Of a stretch of 64,000 nucleotides of DNA, positions 27,222 through 36,828 are shown in pieces. A model generated the notes under the pieces. It did not search any database. It saw only the letters and a program-made list of their open reading frames with translations, and was not told the origin of the DNA. Each line of letters begins with the position of its first letter. The stretch's first letter is position 1. The stretch is from NCBI GenBank assembly GCA_943333505.2, contig CALQTN020000008.1, positions 1 to 64,000 on the forward strand, in the 5' to 3' direction. The DNA comes from Asaia bogorensis (GTDB lineage Bacteria > Pseudomonadota > Alphaproteobacteria > Acetobacterales > Acetobacteraceae). Position numbers and translations under genes: made by a program.

Positions 27222-29046
27222 AGCGATCAGCCGTTTGCAGGACCTCAAGCACGCCACCCCCGTAGCGCGTCAATTTGGATGCCCCCACGCCCTTGATCAC
27301 ACCAAGCTCATCCAACGTGCCGGGCTGCACGGCAGCAATTTCGCGCAGCACCGTGTCGTGGAAAATCACGTAAGGCGGCACTGATTGCGCCTTGGCCTGA
27401 ACAGCACGCCATTTGCGCAAAGCCTCGAACCGCCCCTCATCGGCGCCGGACAGGCTGACCGCGGTCGCGGCGCCACCGCGTGCGACTTTGGTCTTACGCG
27501 GCGCCAGCGTGTCCTCACGCAGCATCACCTGTTCCTCGCCGCGCAGAATCGGGCGGGCTTTGTCCTCATCAAGGCTGAGCGTCGCGTATTCACCGCTATC
27601 GACGTTCAGTGCGCCCTTGGCGATCAACTGTCGCACCACGCCGCGCCAAAAGCCTTCAGGTCGGTCGCGACCGATACCGAATGTGGAGGTTTTATCGTGG
27701 CTCCAGCGCAGGATGGCGTCGGATGCCTCACCCATCAACACTGCAATGACGTGTTTGGCGCCAAAGCGCTGGCCAGTCTTATAGACGGCCGACAGCAGCT
27801 TTTGCGCCTCGACCGTGCCCTCGAACAAGCCAACCGGCGACACGCAATTGTCACAATGGCCGCAGGCCTGGGAAAATTCCTCACCGAAGCAGGCCAGGAG
27901 CGATCTGGTCCGGCATGCTGTGGTCTCGGTCAGCGAAATCATCGCCTCCAGCCGCACACGTTGGCTGCGCTTCTGGGTGTCCGGTGCATTCGAGGTCTGC
28001 AACCAGTAACGGGCCCGCGCGATGTCCTCGCCACCATAAAGCAGCAACGTCTCCGCCAGATCGCCATCGCGCCCGGCGCGGCCGATTTGCTGGTAGTAGG
28101 ATTCCGGGCTGTCCGGCATGTCGAGATGGGCGACAAACCGCACGTCCGGCCGATCAATCCCCATGCCGAACGCGATCGTCGCCACCATCACCATCGGCTC
28201 CCCGGCGCGGAACCGCATCGCGGCGGCGCGCTTGATTTCGGGCGCCAATCCGGCGTGGAACGCAACCGCCGGCAGACCGCGCTTGATCAGGCTTTCCGCC
28301 ATGCGCTCGGTCTTGGCACGGCTGCCGCAATAGACAATGCCGGCCTGCTGCGGGTGGCGCTTGAGGAATTCCAGCAATTGCGTGGTTTCCGACGACTTGG
28401 CGTCCGCGGTCAGGAACAAATTCGCGCGATGGAAACTGGCGGCAAAAACCGCAGCATCCTCCATCCCCAACGCGTGCAGAATATCGACCCGGGTGCGCGG
28501 ATCGGCGGTCGCGGTCAACGCAATCCGAGGCACGCCCGGGAATAGCCCGCGCAATGCCGCGAGTTCGCGATATTCCGGACGGAATTCATGTCCCCATTGG
28601 CTGACGCAATGCGCCTCATCGATCGCGATCAGCGCGATATCCTGGCGCTGCAGGCGCTCCATCGTCCCCGAGGACAGCAGGCGTTCCGGCGAGACATATA
28701 GAAGATCGAGGCGCCCGGCATCGAGGTCACGCCCGACCTGGCGGGCGGTATCGGGGTCCAATTCAGAATGCAGCGCGGCGGCGGCGACCCCGAACTGGCG
28801 CATGGCAGCAACCTGATCATCCATCAAAGCAATCAGGGGCGAGATCACCAAGGCCGTGCCGGGGCGACACAGGGCCGGCACCTGATAGCACAGCGACTTG
28901 CCACCACCGGTCGGCATCAGCACCAGCGCGTCACCGCCGCCCACCACGGTATCGATCGCCGCTTCCTGATGGCCGCGAAAATGGGAGAACCCAAAGACGC
29001 GGCCAAGGATTTCGCGCGGGCTGCCGTGGAGGTGAACCGCGTTCAT
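27220..29046 (-). CDS. recQ: ATP-dependent DNA helicase RecQ
   Basis: 608 residues. Helicase motifs: LMPTGGGKSLCYQVPAL (I), AIDEAHCVSQWGHEFRPEY (II plus the aromatic loop), ALTATADPRTR (III), GIVYCGSRAKTE (IV), VATIAFGMGIDRPDVRFV (V) and QQIGRAGRDG (VI). The RQC zinc site is CRTRSLLACFGEEFSQACGHCDNC (given here only to mark its four Cys), and an HRDC domain ends the protein. It unwinds 3' to 5' in recombination repair. The start overlaps the cydC stop by four bases, so it is read with cydDC. Confidence 0.96.
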   Translation of the reverse strand: MNAVHLHGSPREILGRVFGFSHFRGHQEAAIDTVVGGGDALVLMPTGGGKSLCYQVPALCRPGTALVISPLIALMDDQVAAMRQFGVAAAALHSELDPDTARQVGRDLDAGRLDLLYVSPERLLSSGTMERLQRQDIALIAIDEAHCVSQWGHEFRPEYRELAALRGLFPGVPRIALTATADPRTRVDILHALGMEDAAVFAASFHRANLFLTADAKSSETTQLLEFLKRHPQQAGIVYCGSRAKTERMAESLIKRGLPAVAFHAGLAPEIKRAAAMRFRAGEPMVMVATIAFGMGIDRPDVRFVAHLDMPDSPESYYQQIGRAGRDGDLAETLLLYGGEDIARARYWLQTSNAPDTQKRSQRVRLEAMISLTETTACRTRSLLACFGEEFSQACGHCDNCVSPVGLFEGTVEAQKLLSAVYKTGQRFGAKHVIAVLMGEASDAILRWSHDKTSTFGIGRDRPEGFWRGVVRQLIAKGALNVDSGEYATLSLDEDKARPILRGEEQVMLREDTLAPRKTKVARGGAATAVSLSGADEGRFEALRKWRAVQAKAQSVPPYVIFHDTVLREIAAVQPGTLDELGVIKGVGASKLTRYGGGVLEVLQTADR

Positions 29047-30641
29047 CGTGCCGCCGCAATGGCGTGGCCGGCCGATAGCCGCCAGATGCGGTCTGGGCGT
29101 TCAGTGCCGATCAGCCGATGGGCAATCAGGATCACCGTGCGCCCTCGCGCAACCTGGTTCAGCGTGGTGAAAAAGCTGCGCTCGGTTTCCGCGTCGAGCC
29201 CGGTGCAAGGTTCGTCAAGCAGCAGAATTTTGGCCGGCGAGATCAGCGCGCGGGCGAGCGCGAGACGACGCCCCTGGCCGCCAGAGAGGTTTTTGCCGGC
29301 CTCACCGATCCAGGTTTCGAGTTGATCGGGCAAAGCCCGGACTGTGTCGCCGATCTGGGCAGCGTCGAGCGCGGCCCAAAGATCGGCATCCGTCGCCGTG
29401 GGACGGCCGAGCAGCAGGTTGCGGCGGATCGTGTCATCGAACAAATGGGTGGCCTGACCGAGCCAGGCGATTTGGGCGCGCAGATCCGCCGCAGCCAGGC
29501 CTGCGATGTCGATACCATCAATGGTGATCCGGCCGGCTTGCGGCGTTGCGACCTTGAGTGCGAGGGCGGCAAGGCTGGATTTACCGCTACCTGAAGGACC
29601 GAGGATTGCGACGAACATGCCTTGCGGGACCTCGATGGACAGCCCATCGAAGAGCTTGGGGCGGTCGGGTTGCCAGGCGAAATGGATCACATCAAAGCGG
29701 AGTGTGCGACCGTCGGGCATCGGCGCCGGATAGGGCGGATCGGGTTGGGCAATGGGCCCATCGGCGGCGCCCAGCACGCGGGCGGCAGAAGCCGCGGCAG
29801 TGCCGGCCAGGACGCCGGCGCGCGGCATGGCAGCGGCAAGTTCGAAGGCCGCCGCCGCGACAAAGGCAATCGCCGGATGCGCGCCGGCGGCCAGCAAGGT
29901 GAGCAACATCCCGGTCTGGGCGATCAGAAAGGCGATGGCCTGGGCGCGGGCGGTGTGGCGGGCGCGGTCACGTTCGGCCGCAATCAGATCGGCGGTGGCG
30001 CGAGCGATCTGGCCGGCGATGCGGTCCTCGGCGGCACATGCGCGGATTTCGCGCAGACCGCTGGCGGCATCAAGGCTCGCGACACGGAGGGTTGCCCCGG
30101 CTTCGGCGACCCTCTGGCCGGCCAGCAAGGACTGGCCCGCGAGAATGGCCGGGACGACGAACCCGGCAAGGCCGAACAGCATCCCCACCAATACAGCGAG
30201 CCACCAGTGCACTGGGGCCAACAGCACCAGCAGCGCCGGCAGCAGCACCAGGCAACCGCCCAACGGCAGCAGCAGACGCAGATAAACCGCATCGAGGGCC
30301 GCGATGTCGTTGACCATGCGCGCAGTCAGGTCGCCGGCATCGCGAAACCCCAGCCCACCTGCCCCGCGTTCAGCCAGGCCGCGGAAAAACCAGACCCGCA
30401 AGGCTGCCAGCGCGCGGAACAACGCCGAATGGGTCAGCAGACGTTCGCTATAGCGTAACACCACCCGGCCGATACCGAGCACGCGCAAGCCAAGCAGCCC
30501 GCCGGCGCCGAGAGCGAGGCCCGCCGCACCGGCCATCAGGCCGAGCAGGGTCGCGAGGGCGGCGAGCGACACCAGCCCCCCCGCCAACAGCCAGACCGCC
30601 TGGCCGCGCCACAGCCCGACAATGCGGATCAGCGCCGTCAT
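29043..30641 (-). CDS. cydC: Thiol reductant ABC exporter, CydC subunit
   Basis: 532 residues. Several membrane spans fill the first 290 residues, followed by an ATPase domain with Walker A LGPSGSGKSS, signature LSGGQGRRLALARAL and Walker B LLLDEPCTGLD. CydDC exports cysteine and glutathione to the periplasm and is needed for cytochrome bd maturation in E. coli. It overlaps cydD (ATGA) upstream and recQ downstream. No cydAB is in the window. Confidence 0.9.
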   Translation of the reverse strand: MTALIRIVGLWRGQAVWLLAGGLVSLAALATLLGLMAGAAGLALGAGGLLGLRVLGIGRVVLRYSERLLTHSALFRALAALRVWFFRGLAERGAGGLGFRDAGDLTARMVNDIAALDAVYLRLLLPLGGCLVLLPALLVLLAPVHWWLAVLVGMLFGLAGFVVPAILAGQSLLAGQRVAEAGATLRVASLDAASGLREIRACAAEDRIAGQIARATADLIAAERDRARHTARAQAIAFLIAQTGMLLTLLAAGAHPAIAFVAAAAFELAAAMPRAGVLAGTAAASAARVLGAADGPIAQPDPPYPAPMPDGRTLRFDVIHFAWQPDRPKLFDGLSIEVPQGMFVAILGPSGSGKSSLAALALKVATPQAGRITIDGIDIAGLAAADLRAQIAWLGQATHLFDDTIRRNLLLGRPTATDADLWAALDAAQIGDTVRALPDQLETWIGEAGKNLSGGQGRRLALARALISPAKILLLDEPCTGLDAETERSFFTTLNQVARGRTVILIAHRLIGTERPDRIWRLSAGHAIAAAR

Positions 30642-32296
30642 GCCGCAGCCTTGGGAGCGTGCAGGTCCAGCCGACGCCCGCCAAAGCTTTGCACCAACCC
30701 CTGGGCGGCAAGGCTATGCGTCGCCACGATCACCGTGCGGCCAGCCATCAGGCGGCGCAGGCTGTCGAGTAGTTCAGCTTCGGTCGCCGGATCGAGATGC
30801 GCGGTTGGTTCATCGAGCAGAAGCAGCGGGGCGTTGCGCAGGAATGCGCGCGCCACCGCAATACGCTGGGCCTGCCCCCCGGATAGCCCATAACCGCCTT
30901 CACCAATCCGCGTGGCGAGACCGTCGGGCAGGGTTGCGAGCACGGTATCGAGCCTCGCGGCCCGGACCGCGTCGGCCACGGCGACGGCGGTGGCATCAGG
31001 ATCAGCGAAACGAATATTGTCCTCGATGCTGCCCGCGAACAGCATCGGGCGCTGGCCGATCCAACCGATCAGCTTGGCGCGGGCGGCTGGCACCAGGGTT
31101 TCCAGATCGGCGCCATTGATCCGCACCACGCCGCGATCAGGGCGGACAAAGCCGAGCAAAATTTCGAAAACGGTGGATTTCCCCGCGCCCGACGGCCCCG
31201 CGAGCACCAGGGTTTCGCCCGCCGGGAGCCGGAAGCTGAGGCCATCGAGCGCTTTGCCGCGACGCGCGTCCCAGGTGAAGTCGACGTCTTCGAACGCAAT
31301 CGTCAGGCCCCGTGCGGCGACGTTGCGGATCGGCAGGTCAGGCGCGGGCGGCGGCATTTTTGGCAGGGACGCGAGCGCCGCCGCAGCGTCGTTGGCGTGC
31401 AGCCGGTCCTGATACACGGCGGCAAAGCCGCGCAGCGGGGCGAAGAATTCAACGGCCAGGAACAGGCCGGCCAGGGCAGATCCAGCCGGGGTGCCGAGAG
31501 TGACATAGCGCACCGCCAGCGCCACCAGGGCCACGGCCAAGGCGCAATCCAGCACGGCCGAGGACACGAATGCGACCCGCAGCACCCGCATGGTGTGGAC
31601 CCGCAGCTGGTTGGAGGCCTGGGCCAGGGCATCGGCCTCGTGCGCTGTCTGGCCAGCGAGCACGATGGTGGCGATGCCGCGCAGCCGGTCAAGAAACCGG
31701 GTTTGCAAGTGCTGCATGGCGGCAAACTGGCGCTTGGTCGCCGCAGCTGCGCCGAGCCCGGACAGCGCCATGCCCAGCGGCACCAGCAAGCCGCAGCCGA
31801 GCAAAATCAGCGCGCCGATCGGGTCGAGCAGCACCATCGCAGCGACCACAAGCAGCGGCCCGCCGATGGCGAGCGCCACGGCCGGCATCCAGCGGGCGAA
31901 CAGGCCATCGAGCTGCTCAATCCGGTCGACCAGAATATTGGCCAGTGCCGCCGAATGATGGCGGCGCAGCAAAGCCGGACCGGCGGCGAGCATGCAGGCG
32001 ATCGCGCCATCGAGTAGCCGGGTGCGGGCGGCAGCCCCAGCCTCGAACCCGGCCAGCTCGGCGTCATGGCCAAGACGGGCGCGCAGCACGGCGAGGCCGA
32101 CAAAGCTGATTGCCGCGATCCAACGCAGCGTGATGCTGGCTTCAGGGCCGGCCAGCAACGCGCCAATGCAAAAGGCTTGCAGAATGGCAGCAATGGTCGC
32201 CGCCAGGGTTCGCACCGCAACGGGCACGACATCGGGGCGGGCGGCGGCCATCTGGCGCTGCAGCCATAGCTTGGTTGGCTCGGGAGAATCGTGCAT
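30638..32296 (-). CDS. cydD: Thiol reductant ABC exporter, CydD subunit
   Basis: 552 residues with an N-terminal transmembrane domain of about six spans, and an ATPase domain with LAGPSGAGKSTVFEILLG, LSGGQAQRIAVARAF and LLLDEPTAHLDP. It partners CydC in a heterodimer at the inner membrane. It is the first gene of the cydD-cydC-recQ run and is divergent from crcB with only 75 bases between the starts, which must hold both promoters. Confidence 0.9.
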   Translation of the reverse strand: MHDSPEPTKLWLQRQMAAARPDVVPVAVRTLAATIAAILQAFCIGALLAGPEASITLRWIAAISFVGLAVLRARLGHDAELAGFEAGAAARTRLLDGAIACMLAAGPALLRRHHSAALANILVDRIEQLDGLFARWMPAVALAIGGPLLVVAAMVLLDPIGALILLGCGLLVPLGMALSGLGAAAATKRQFAAMQHLQTRFLDRLRGIATIVLAGQTAHEADALAQASNQLRVHTMRVLRVAFVSSAVLDCALAVALVALAVRYVTLGTPAGSALAGLFLAVEFFAPLRGFAAVYQDRLHANDAAAALASLPKMPPPAPDLPIRNVAARGLTIAFEDVDFTWDARRGKALDGLSFRLPAGETLVLAGPSGAGKSTVFEILLGFVRPDRGVVRINGADLETLVPAARAKLIGWIGQRPMLFAGSIEDNIRFADPDATAVAVADAVRAARLDTVLATLPDGLATRIGEGGYGLSGGQAQRIAVARAFLRNAPLLLLDEPTAHLDPATEAELLDSLRRLMAGRTVIVATHSLAAQGLVQSFGGRRLDLHAPKAAA

Positions 32297-32371
32297 GTCG
32301 GAACAGGTTTAGCGGACCGGGCGGGTTTTGCCATCCGGACCACGCTGGGAATCGCGTGTTGGAGCGAAACG

Positions 32372-32731
32372 ATGGCAATCTTGATGGTGGCGCTGGGTGG
32401 GGCGGTGGGCAGTGTGCTGCGGTATCTGCTCGGGCTATGGGTCACCCGGGCGGTGGGCGGCGGTTTCCCCTGGGGCACGCTGCTGATCAATGTCGCCGGC
32501 AGTTTCATCATTGGCTGGCTGGCAACCGGTGCACGGCCCGATGCGGTGACCATGCGGTTGCTGCTGATGGTGGGGTTTTGCGGAGGCTTCACCACGTTTT
32601 CATCCTTCAGCCTGCAAACCCTTGAATTGCTGCAGCAAGGGGCCTGGATTGCGGCGTGGGGCAATGTGCTGGGTTCGGTGACGTTGTGCCTCGCCGCCAC
32701 CAGCGCCGGCTGGGCGATCGGACGGGGTTAA
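32372..32731 (+). CDS. crcB: Fluoride channel CrcB (Fluc)
   Basis: 119 residues from ATG 32372, the normal length; the upstream extension has no family match. Four membrane spans and the motifs GGAVGSVLRYLLG, PWGTLLINVAGSFIIG (with the conserved Asn) and GFCGGFTTFSSFS (the phenylalanine track) are all present. The protein exports fluoride as a dual-topology dimer. No crcB-type fluoride riboswitch was recognised in the short leader. Confidence 0.95.
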   Translation: MAILMVALGGAVGSVLRYLLGLWVTRAVGGGFPWGTLLINVAGSFIIGWLATGARPDAVTMRLLLMVGFCGGFTTFSSFSLQTLELLQQGAWIAAWGNVLGSVTLCLAATSAGWAIGRG

Positions 32732-32765
32732 CCGCTGCTTTATCTTTTGCCGTCAGGCTGTGCCG

Positions 32766-33428
32766 ATGCTGTCCCGTCGTGCCCTGCTGGCAAGTTTGAC
32801 GTTCCCCGCAATGGTCCCAGCCGGGGTCCAGGCCAGGGCGCGGCTCGGCTTGGATCCGGTGACCCAGGACCTGGTCTCTCTGCCTGATCCGGATGGCAAA
32901 GGCCCGGCCGTGTTGCTGCCAGCGTCGCGGGCATCGATCGCCTTTGCGGGTTTACTTGCCGGCGCGCATCTCATGGCCGTACAATTTACCGTCGAACAAC
33001 ATGTTTTTGTGGCATTTTGTGGAGGTCGTGGTTTTTGCCTTCAGGGTGTCCAGCTCTGGCACGGCCGGGACCCAACGGCTGAATATAGCAGCATATTACG
33101 GCTTGCTGCGGATGGCAGCCAGCTGATGCTGGTGCATGATTGGGCGCGGCAGGAACGCAAGGGGGTTTGGCGGCGCGAACATTGGACCGACCGGTTCGGG
33201 TGGGATGCCGATGGGCGGCTGACGGAACTGCCTGGTCATAAGCCCGACGATACCAGCGCGCAGGCGCGGTTTGTCGTATCCCGCGCGGCAATCTCGCGAT
33301 TGCTGCCCGATCAGGCTCGCTTCGTGCCGCAGGCGGCAATCACTCTTCAAACCGACAGTTTCTCACTCGCCAGCAAGGCGCAGCCATCGATGCGCCAGCC
33401 CCCGTCCGGGCCGCGTTCCATCGTGTAG
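32766..33428 (+). CDS. Hypothetical exported protein
   Basis: 220 residues from ATG 32766; GTG 32760 would add two. The first 25 residues (LSRRALLASLTFPAMVPAG, then Ala-rich) resemble a signal peptide with twin arginine. The mature part has scattered Trp and acidic residues (QLWHGRDPTAEYSSILRL, LVHDWARQE) but no known domain. The last 27 codons overlap, on the other strand, a fragment of a DUF4864 gene, so the C-terminus may have been extended by a past rearrangement. Confidence 0.55.
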   Translation: MLSRRALLASLTFPAMVPAGVQARARLGLDPVTQDLVSLPDPDGKGPAVLLPASRASIAFAGLLAGAHLMAVQFTVEQHVFVAFCGGRGFCLQGVQLWHGRDPTAEYSSILRLAADGSQLMLVHDWARQERKGVWRREHWTDRFGWDADGRLTELPGHKPDDTSAQARFVVSRAAISRLLPDQARFVPQAAITLQTDSFSLASKAQPSMRQPPSGPRSIV

Positions 33429-33487
33429 AGCGCAAGCGCGGGTGCGCCGTCGGGCAGTGCGCCCCGGGCCACGGCAATCTGGACGGG
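33347..33487 (-). pseudogene. DUF4864-like protein, C-terminal fragment
   Basis: On the minus strand 46 codons up to a TGA (33349-33347) encode VQIAVARGALPDG, ALALYTMERGPDGGW and RIDGCALLASEKLS. The Y-x-M/L-x(4)-DG-x-WRI-x-GC ending is characteristic of DUF4864. A stop two codons upstream and no start mean that only the tail remains. It overlaps the 3' end of the gene at 32766. DUF4864 proteins are small exported proteins of unknown function. Confidence 0.55.
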
Positions 33488-33560
33488 TTACCAACCCAAC
33501 CGCTCGCTGGACGCAAGGCTTCATCTTGCCCAACTGTGCGGGTGCGGGTTGAATGCGGCG

Positions 33561-34442
33561 ATGCACCCTGCCCCGCCAGCTTTTCCCGAGCCATTCCGCG
33601 TTTTGCGGCCGACGCGACAAAGCGTGCCGGTGGTGTTCAGCTCCGCCCATTCCGGCGCCGTCTACCCCGATGAATTCCTGGCGGCATCACGGCTTGACGC
33701 CCATCGCCTGCGGCGGTCCGAGGATAGTTTCGTCGATACCCTGTTTGCCGCTGCCCCGACCCATGGCGCACCGCTGATCTGCGCCAATTTTCCGCGCGCC
33801 TGGTGCGACGCCAACCGTGAACCGTGGGAGCTTGACCCGGCGATGTTCGAGGACACGCTGCCCGACTGGGTCAACGTGACCTCCCCGCGGGTCGCGGCAG
33901 GCCTGGGGACGGTGGCGAAACTGGTGGCGTCGGGGGAGACCATCTATCGCCGCCGGCTGCGCTTTGCCGAGGCCGAGGCGCGCGTCGCCGAATGCTGGCA
34001 GCCCTTCCATGAAGGGTTGGCCGGGTTGCTCGACAGCACCCACCGCCAGTTTGGCGCAGTGCTGCTGATCGATTGCCATTCGATGCCGGGCAACGCCTTG
34101 CCCGTCAAACCCGGCGCCGATTTCGTGCTGGGGGATGCGTACGGCACCGCGTGCAGCCCGATCATCACTGCCGGTGCCGAACAGATATTGCGCGCCATGG
34201 GCTACCGGGTGCGGCGCAACGACCCTTATGCCGGCGGCTTCATTACCCGCCATTACGGGCGTCCCGGCCGCGCCGTCCATGCCCTGCAAATCGAGATCAA
34301 CCGAGCGCTCTATATGGATGAAGACGCGATGACCCCAAGCGCGGGGTTTACCTGCCTCGCCGCCCAGATGACCGAGCTGGTGGCCGGGCTGGTCGAGCTT
34401 GCTGGCACGCTGTTCGTACCGGGCGCACTTGCCGCTGAATAG
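33561..34442 (+). CDS. N-formylglutamate amidohydrolase-family protein
   Basis: 293 residues from ATG 33561 (an in-frame TTG at 33549 is possible). Family motifs are VVFSSAHSGAVYPDEF near the start, ANFPRAWCDANREPWELDP, LLIDCHSMPG and RNDPYAGGFITRHYGRP with the probable zinc His residues. HutG-type enzymes release formate from N-formylglutamate in histidine breakdown; no hut genes are near, so another N-acyl amino acid is possible. The stop TAG coincides with a remnant of the dispersed repeat. Confidence 0.88.
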   Translation: MHPAPPAFPEPFRVLRPTRQSVPVVFSSAHSGAVYPDEFLAASRLDAHRLRRSEDSFVDTLFAAAPTHGAPLICANFPRAWCDANREPWELDPAMFEDTLPDWVNVTSPRVAAGLGTVAKLVASGETIYRRRLRFAEAEARVAECWQPFHEGLAGLLDSTHRQFGAVLLIDCHSMPGNALPVKPGADFVLGDAYGTACSPIITAGAEQILRAMGYRVRRNDPYAGGFITRHYGRPGRAVHALQIEINRALYMDEDAMTPSAGFTCLAAQMTELVAGLVELAGTLFVPGALAAE

Positions 34443-34459
34443 CGCGTGATCCGTTGAAA
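34440..34459 (+). repeat. Short remnant of the TA-flanked dispersed repeat
   Basis: The bases TAGCGCGTGATCCGTTGAA match the left end of the repeat family with one extra base, as in the copy at 27158. It supplies the TAG stop of the amidohydrolase and lies exactly where the truncated glycosyltransferase on the other strand loses its family sequence. Confidence 0.55.
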
Positions 34460-35238
34460 CGGCGATGGGCCGCCGCGCGACGGTCGGCAGGGCGACAGGC
34501 GATATAAATTAAGGACGGGGTCGCCTGAGCTCCCACTGCCACGGCGTTGCGAATTCTGGCAAAAATCGGCCGCAACATTGGGTGCGGCCGATGGAACCCG
34601 GTCATCGACCAAGGCACCAGAAGCTGCGCTGGCCGGACCTGTTCAGCCGGTGCAACGCCGCGCACTGGCCGCCCCTGCGTGATGCCCGTGAGGGTGAGGC
34701 CGTCCCGCTGCACCGCTGTCAAATGCGCTGGCAACAGAATACCATCGACTGCCAGCCCATCGATCTCCACTGCCGCGAGACGCCCGAGACCTTCCAATGT
34801 CCAATGATAATAATTGCCGTAATTGCCGCCAAGCAGGCTGAGCCAACGCCCTGGCAGCGCCGCCACCCGATCAACCGCCAACCCGATCGCATCGTGGCTG
34901 TCGTGATAATCCTGCAAATCCGGCGCAGTTTGCTGAAGTGTGTCGGACACCACCGCGTCGCCAATGCATATGATGCCGGCCCCGCCATGCACCAGCAGCT
35001 CGCAAAATCTCCGGTGCCAGGGTTGCACTGAGCCATAATCGGGGCTGTGCCAGTGGAGGTCGGGCGGCATTTCCTCGCTTGTTTGAAAATGCGGAAACAT
35101 GTGCTGCCCCGTCAGCAGCGGCGGCAGGCGAACAGTTTCCGCCACCATCAACGGCTCAGCGGTGACCAGGGGGTGGAACGCCGGATCGCGCAGCAATTCG
35201 GTGGTGGTGCGCTTCACGAAGCGGACATGCTGCGGCAT
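34454..35238 (-). pseudogene. Glycosyltransferase 61 (DUF563)-like gene, 3' truncated
   Basis: From ATG 35238 the minus strand encodes a family-like start (PQHVRFVKRTTTELL) and the signature GNYGNYYHWTLEGLGRLAAVE, then GRPVRGV and LLVPWSMTGFHRPHPML. The next recognisable piece, YIACRPADRRAAAHRRFNG, is the start of the conserved R-x-RR region, after which the sequence runs into the dispersed-repeat remnant and the antisense of the amidohydrolase gene. About 150 C-terminal residues are missing. Full-length members transfer sugars in polysaccharide or glycan assembly. Confidence 0.7.
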
Positions 35239-35328
35239 CAGGGGCTCCCGCCGCCTGTGCTGGCCGACCAACACGGATGGTGTAGGATTGCAGCAATCAT
35301 TTTTGCGCAGCAGTTTGAAGGACGAACC

Positions 35329-36726
35329 ATGTCGGACGCCGTCATCGCCCATCTTGTCGAGCAACGCGGGACGATTCTCGCCAGGCTCGACGCGTTGCTG
35401 CGCATTCCGAGCGTGTCCACCGACCCAGCCTTCGCGCCAGATATGGATCGGGCGCGTGCGATGCTGCTGGCGCGGCTCGTCGAAATCGGCCTTGACGACG
35501 TGCAATTGCTTGACGGTGGCGCTGGCCAACCGGCGGTTTATGGCACCTGGACCGGGGCACCGGGCAAGCCGACCTTAATTATCTATGGCCATTATGACGT
35601 GCAACCTGCTGATCCATTGGAATTATGGGTTACTCCGCCGTTCGAGCCGACCATCCGTGATGGGCGCATCTACGCGCGCGGCGCATCGGACGTAAAAGGA
35701 TCGACCACCATTGCGATCGAAACGGTGGCCGCCTTCCTCGCTGTTGCCGGCAAGCTGCCGATCAACGTAAAATTGTTCCTCGAAGGCGAAGAGGAGGTCG
35801 GCAGCCCGACCGCCCGCGTCATCGTTGACAAGTATCGCCATTTGCTCGGCGCCGACGCGATGCTGTCAGCCGATGGCGGCAAGGCCAGCCTCACGGTGCC
35901 GACGGTTGGCGTAGGCGGACGGGGCTGCACCGGGGTGGAAATTACCCTGCGCACGGGCACCAAGGACGGCCATTCCGGCCGCTATGGCGGGGCGGCGCGC
36001 AACGCGCTGCGGGAAATCTCGGCGCTGATGGCCGGCCTGCACGACGATCAGGGCCGTATTCTGGTGGCTGACTTCGGTGCCGACGCAACCCCGATCAGTA
36101 ACGCCGCCCGCGCTTCCGCCGCGGCCATCCCGATGGATGAAGCCGAATATCTCGGCAATATCGGCGGTACCCGCTGGGGCGATCCGAACTACACCGTGCG
36201 AGAACTCACCACCTTGCGGCCGACCATTGAGCTCAATGGCTTATGGGGTGGCTATACCGGCGCCGGTAGCAAGACCGTGCTGCCGGCGGAAGCCCATGCC
36301 AAGATCACCATGCGCCTGTCACCCGGCATGTCCCCGGACAAGGCGATGGCCGCCCTTCACGCCCATCTGCTGGCCAATCTTCCCAAGGGTGTGACCCTGG
36401 AAATGACCCAGGAGATGGACGGCACTGCCGCTAACAGCCTGGCCGAAGACCATCCGATGCTGCGCGTGGCGCTCGCCGTTCTGCAAACCATCCATGGCGC
36501 CCCGGCTTTCCCCGCCCGCGCCGGCGGCAGCATTCCGATCACCACCATTTTCAAGGAAATGATGGGGATTGATGCCATGACCTTTGGCCTCGCCATGCCT
36601 GACGACGATGTTCATGCGCCCAACGAAAGCTTTCGTCTGTCGGCGTTTGACGAGGGTTTGCGGTCCTGGCCAATGCTGTTCAGCGCGCTGGGCGCATTGT
36701 CGGCCGAGGAATTCAATAAAACCTAG
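35329..36726 (+). CDS. M20-family metallodipeptidase
   Basis: 465 residues from ATG 35329 with GAAGGA upstream; an upstream frame of 94 codons is antisense to the broken glycosyltransferase and is rejected. Metal-site motifs are IIYGHYDVQPAD, GASDVKGS and LEGEEEVGS, with the dimerisation domain starting near VGVGGRGCTGVEI and a late DDDVHAPNE His. This pattern matches the M20 carnosinase-like dipeptidases. The stop TAG is TA plus G of the adjacent repeat copy. Confidence 0.93.
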   Translation: MSDAVIAHLVEQRGTILARLDALLRIPSVSTDPAFAPDMDRARAMLLARLVEIGLDDVQLLDGGAGQPAVYGTWTGAPGKPTLIIYGHYDVQPADPLELWVTPPFEPTIRDGRIYARGASDVKGSTTIAIETVAAFLAVAGKLPINVKLFLEGEEEVGSPTARVIVDKYRHLLGADAMLSADGGKASLTVPTVGVGGRGCTGVEITLRTGTKDGHSGRYGGAARNALREISALMAGLHDDQGRILVADFGADATPISNAARASAAAIPMDEAEYLGNIGGTRWGDPNYTVRELTTLRPTIELNGLWGGYTGAGSKTVLPAEAHAKITMRLSPGMSPDKAMAALHAHLLANLPKGVTLEMTQEMDGTAANSLAEDHPMLRVALAVLQTIHGAPAFPARAGGSIPITTIFKEMMGIDAMTFGLAMPDDDVHAPNESFRLSAFDEGLRSWPMLFSALGALSAEEFNKT

Positions 36727-36828
36727 AGCGTGATGACCGTAGGTGGAATCACACGGCGGCCTGAATCACGCGACCAAACAAAGCGTTAGAGCATGATGAC
36801 CGCGCCTATCAGCAGTCATCATGCTCTA
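36724..36828 (+). repeat. TA-flanked dispersed repeat, 105-bp variant
   Basis: It begins TAGAGCGTGATGACC at the stop codon of the dipeptidase and ends CATCATGCTC followed by TA. The right part (36786-36829) is a perfect 15-bp inverted repeat, TTAGAGCATGATGAC with its complement, around a 14-base loop. The length and ends match the 106-bp family, but the interior differs, so it is a related subfamily or a composite of two insertions. It lies between convergent genes. Confidence 0.7.

Noticed and set aside
27385-28545. Plus-strand frame of 386 codons
   Set aside because: Antisense to recQ; composition typical of a shadow frame.
32297-32371. Possible fluoride riboswitch ahead of crcB
   Set aside because: The leader is short and does not show the conserved crcB-motif landmarks.
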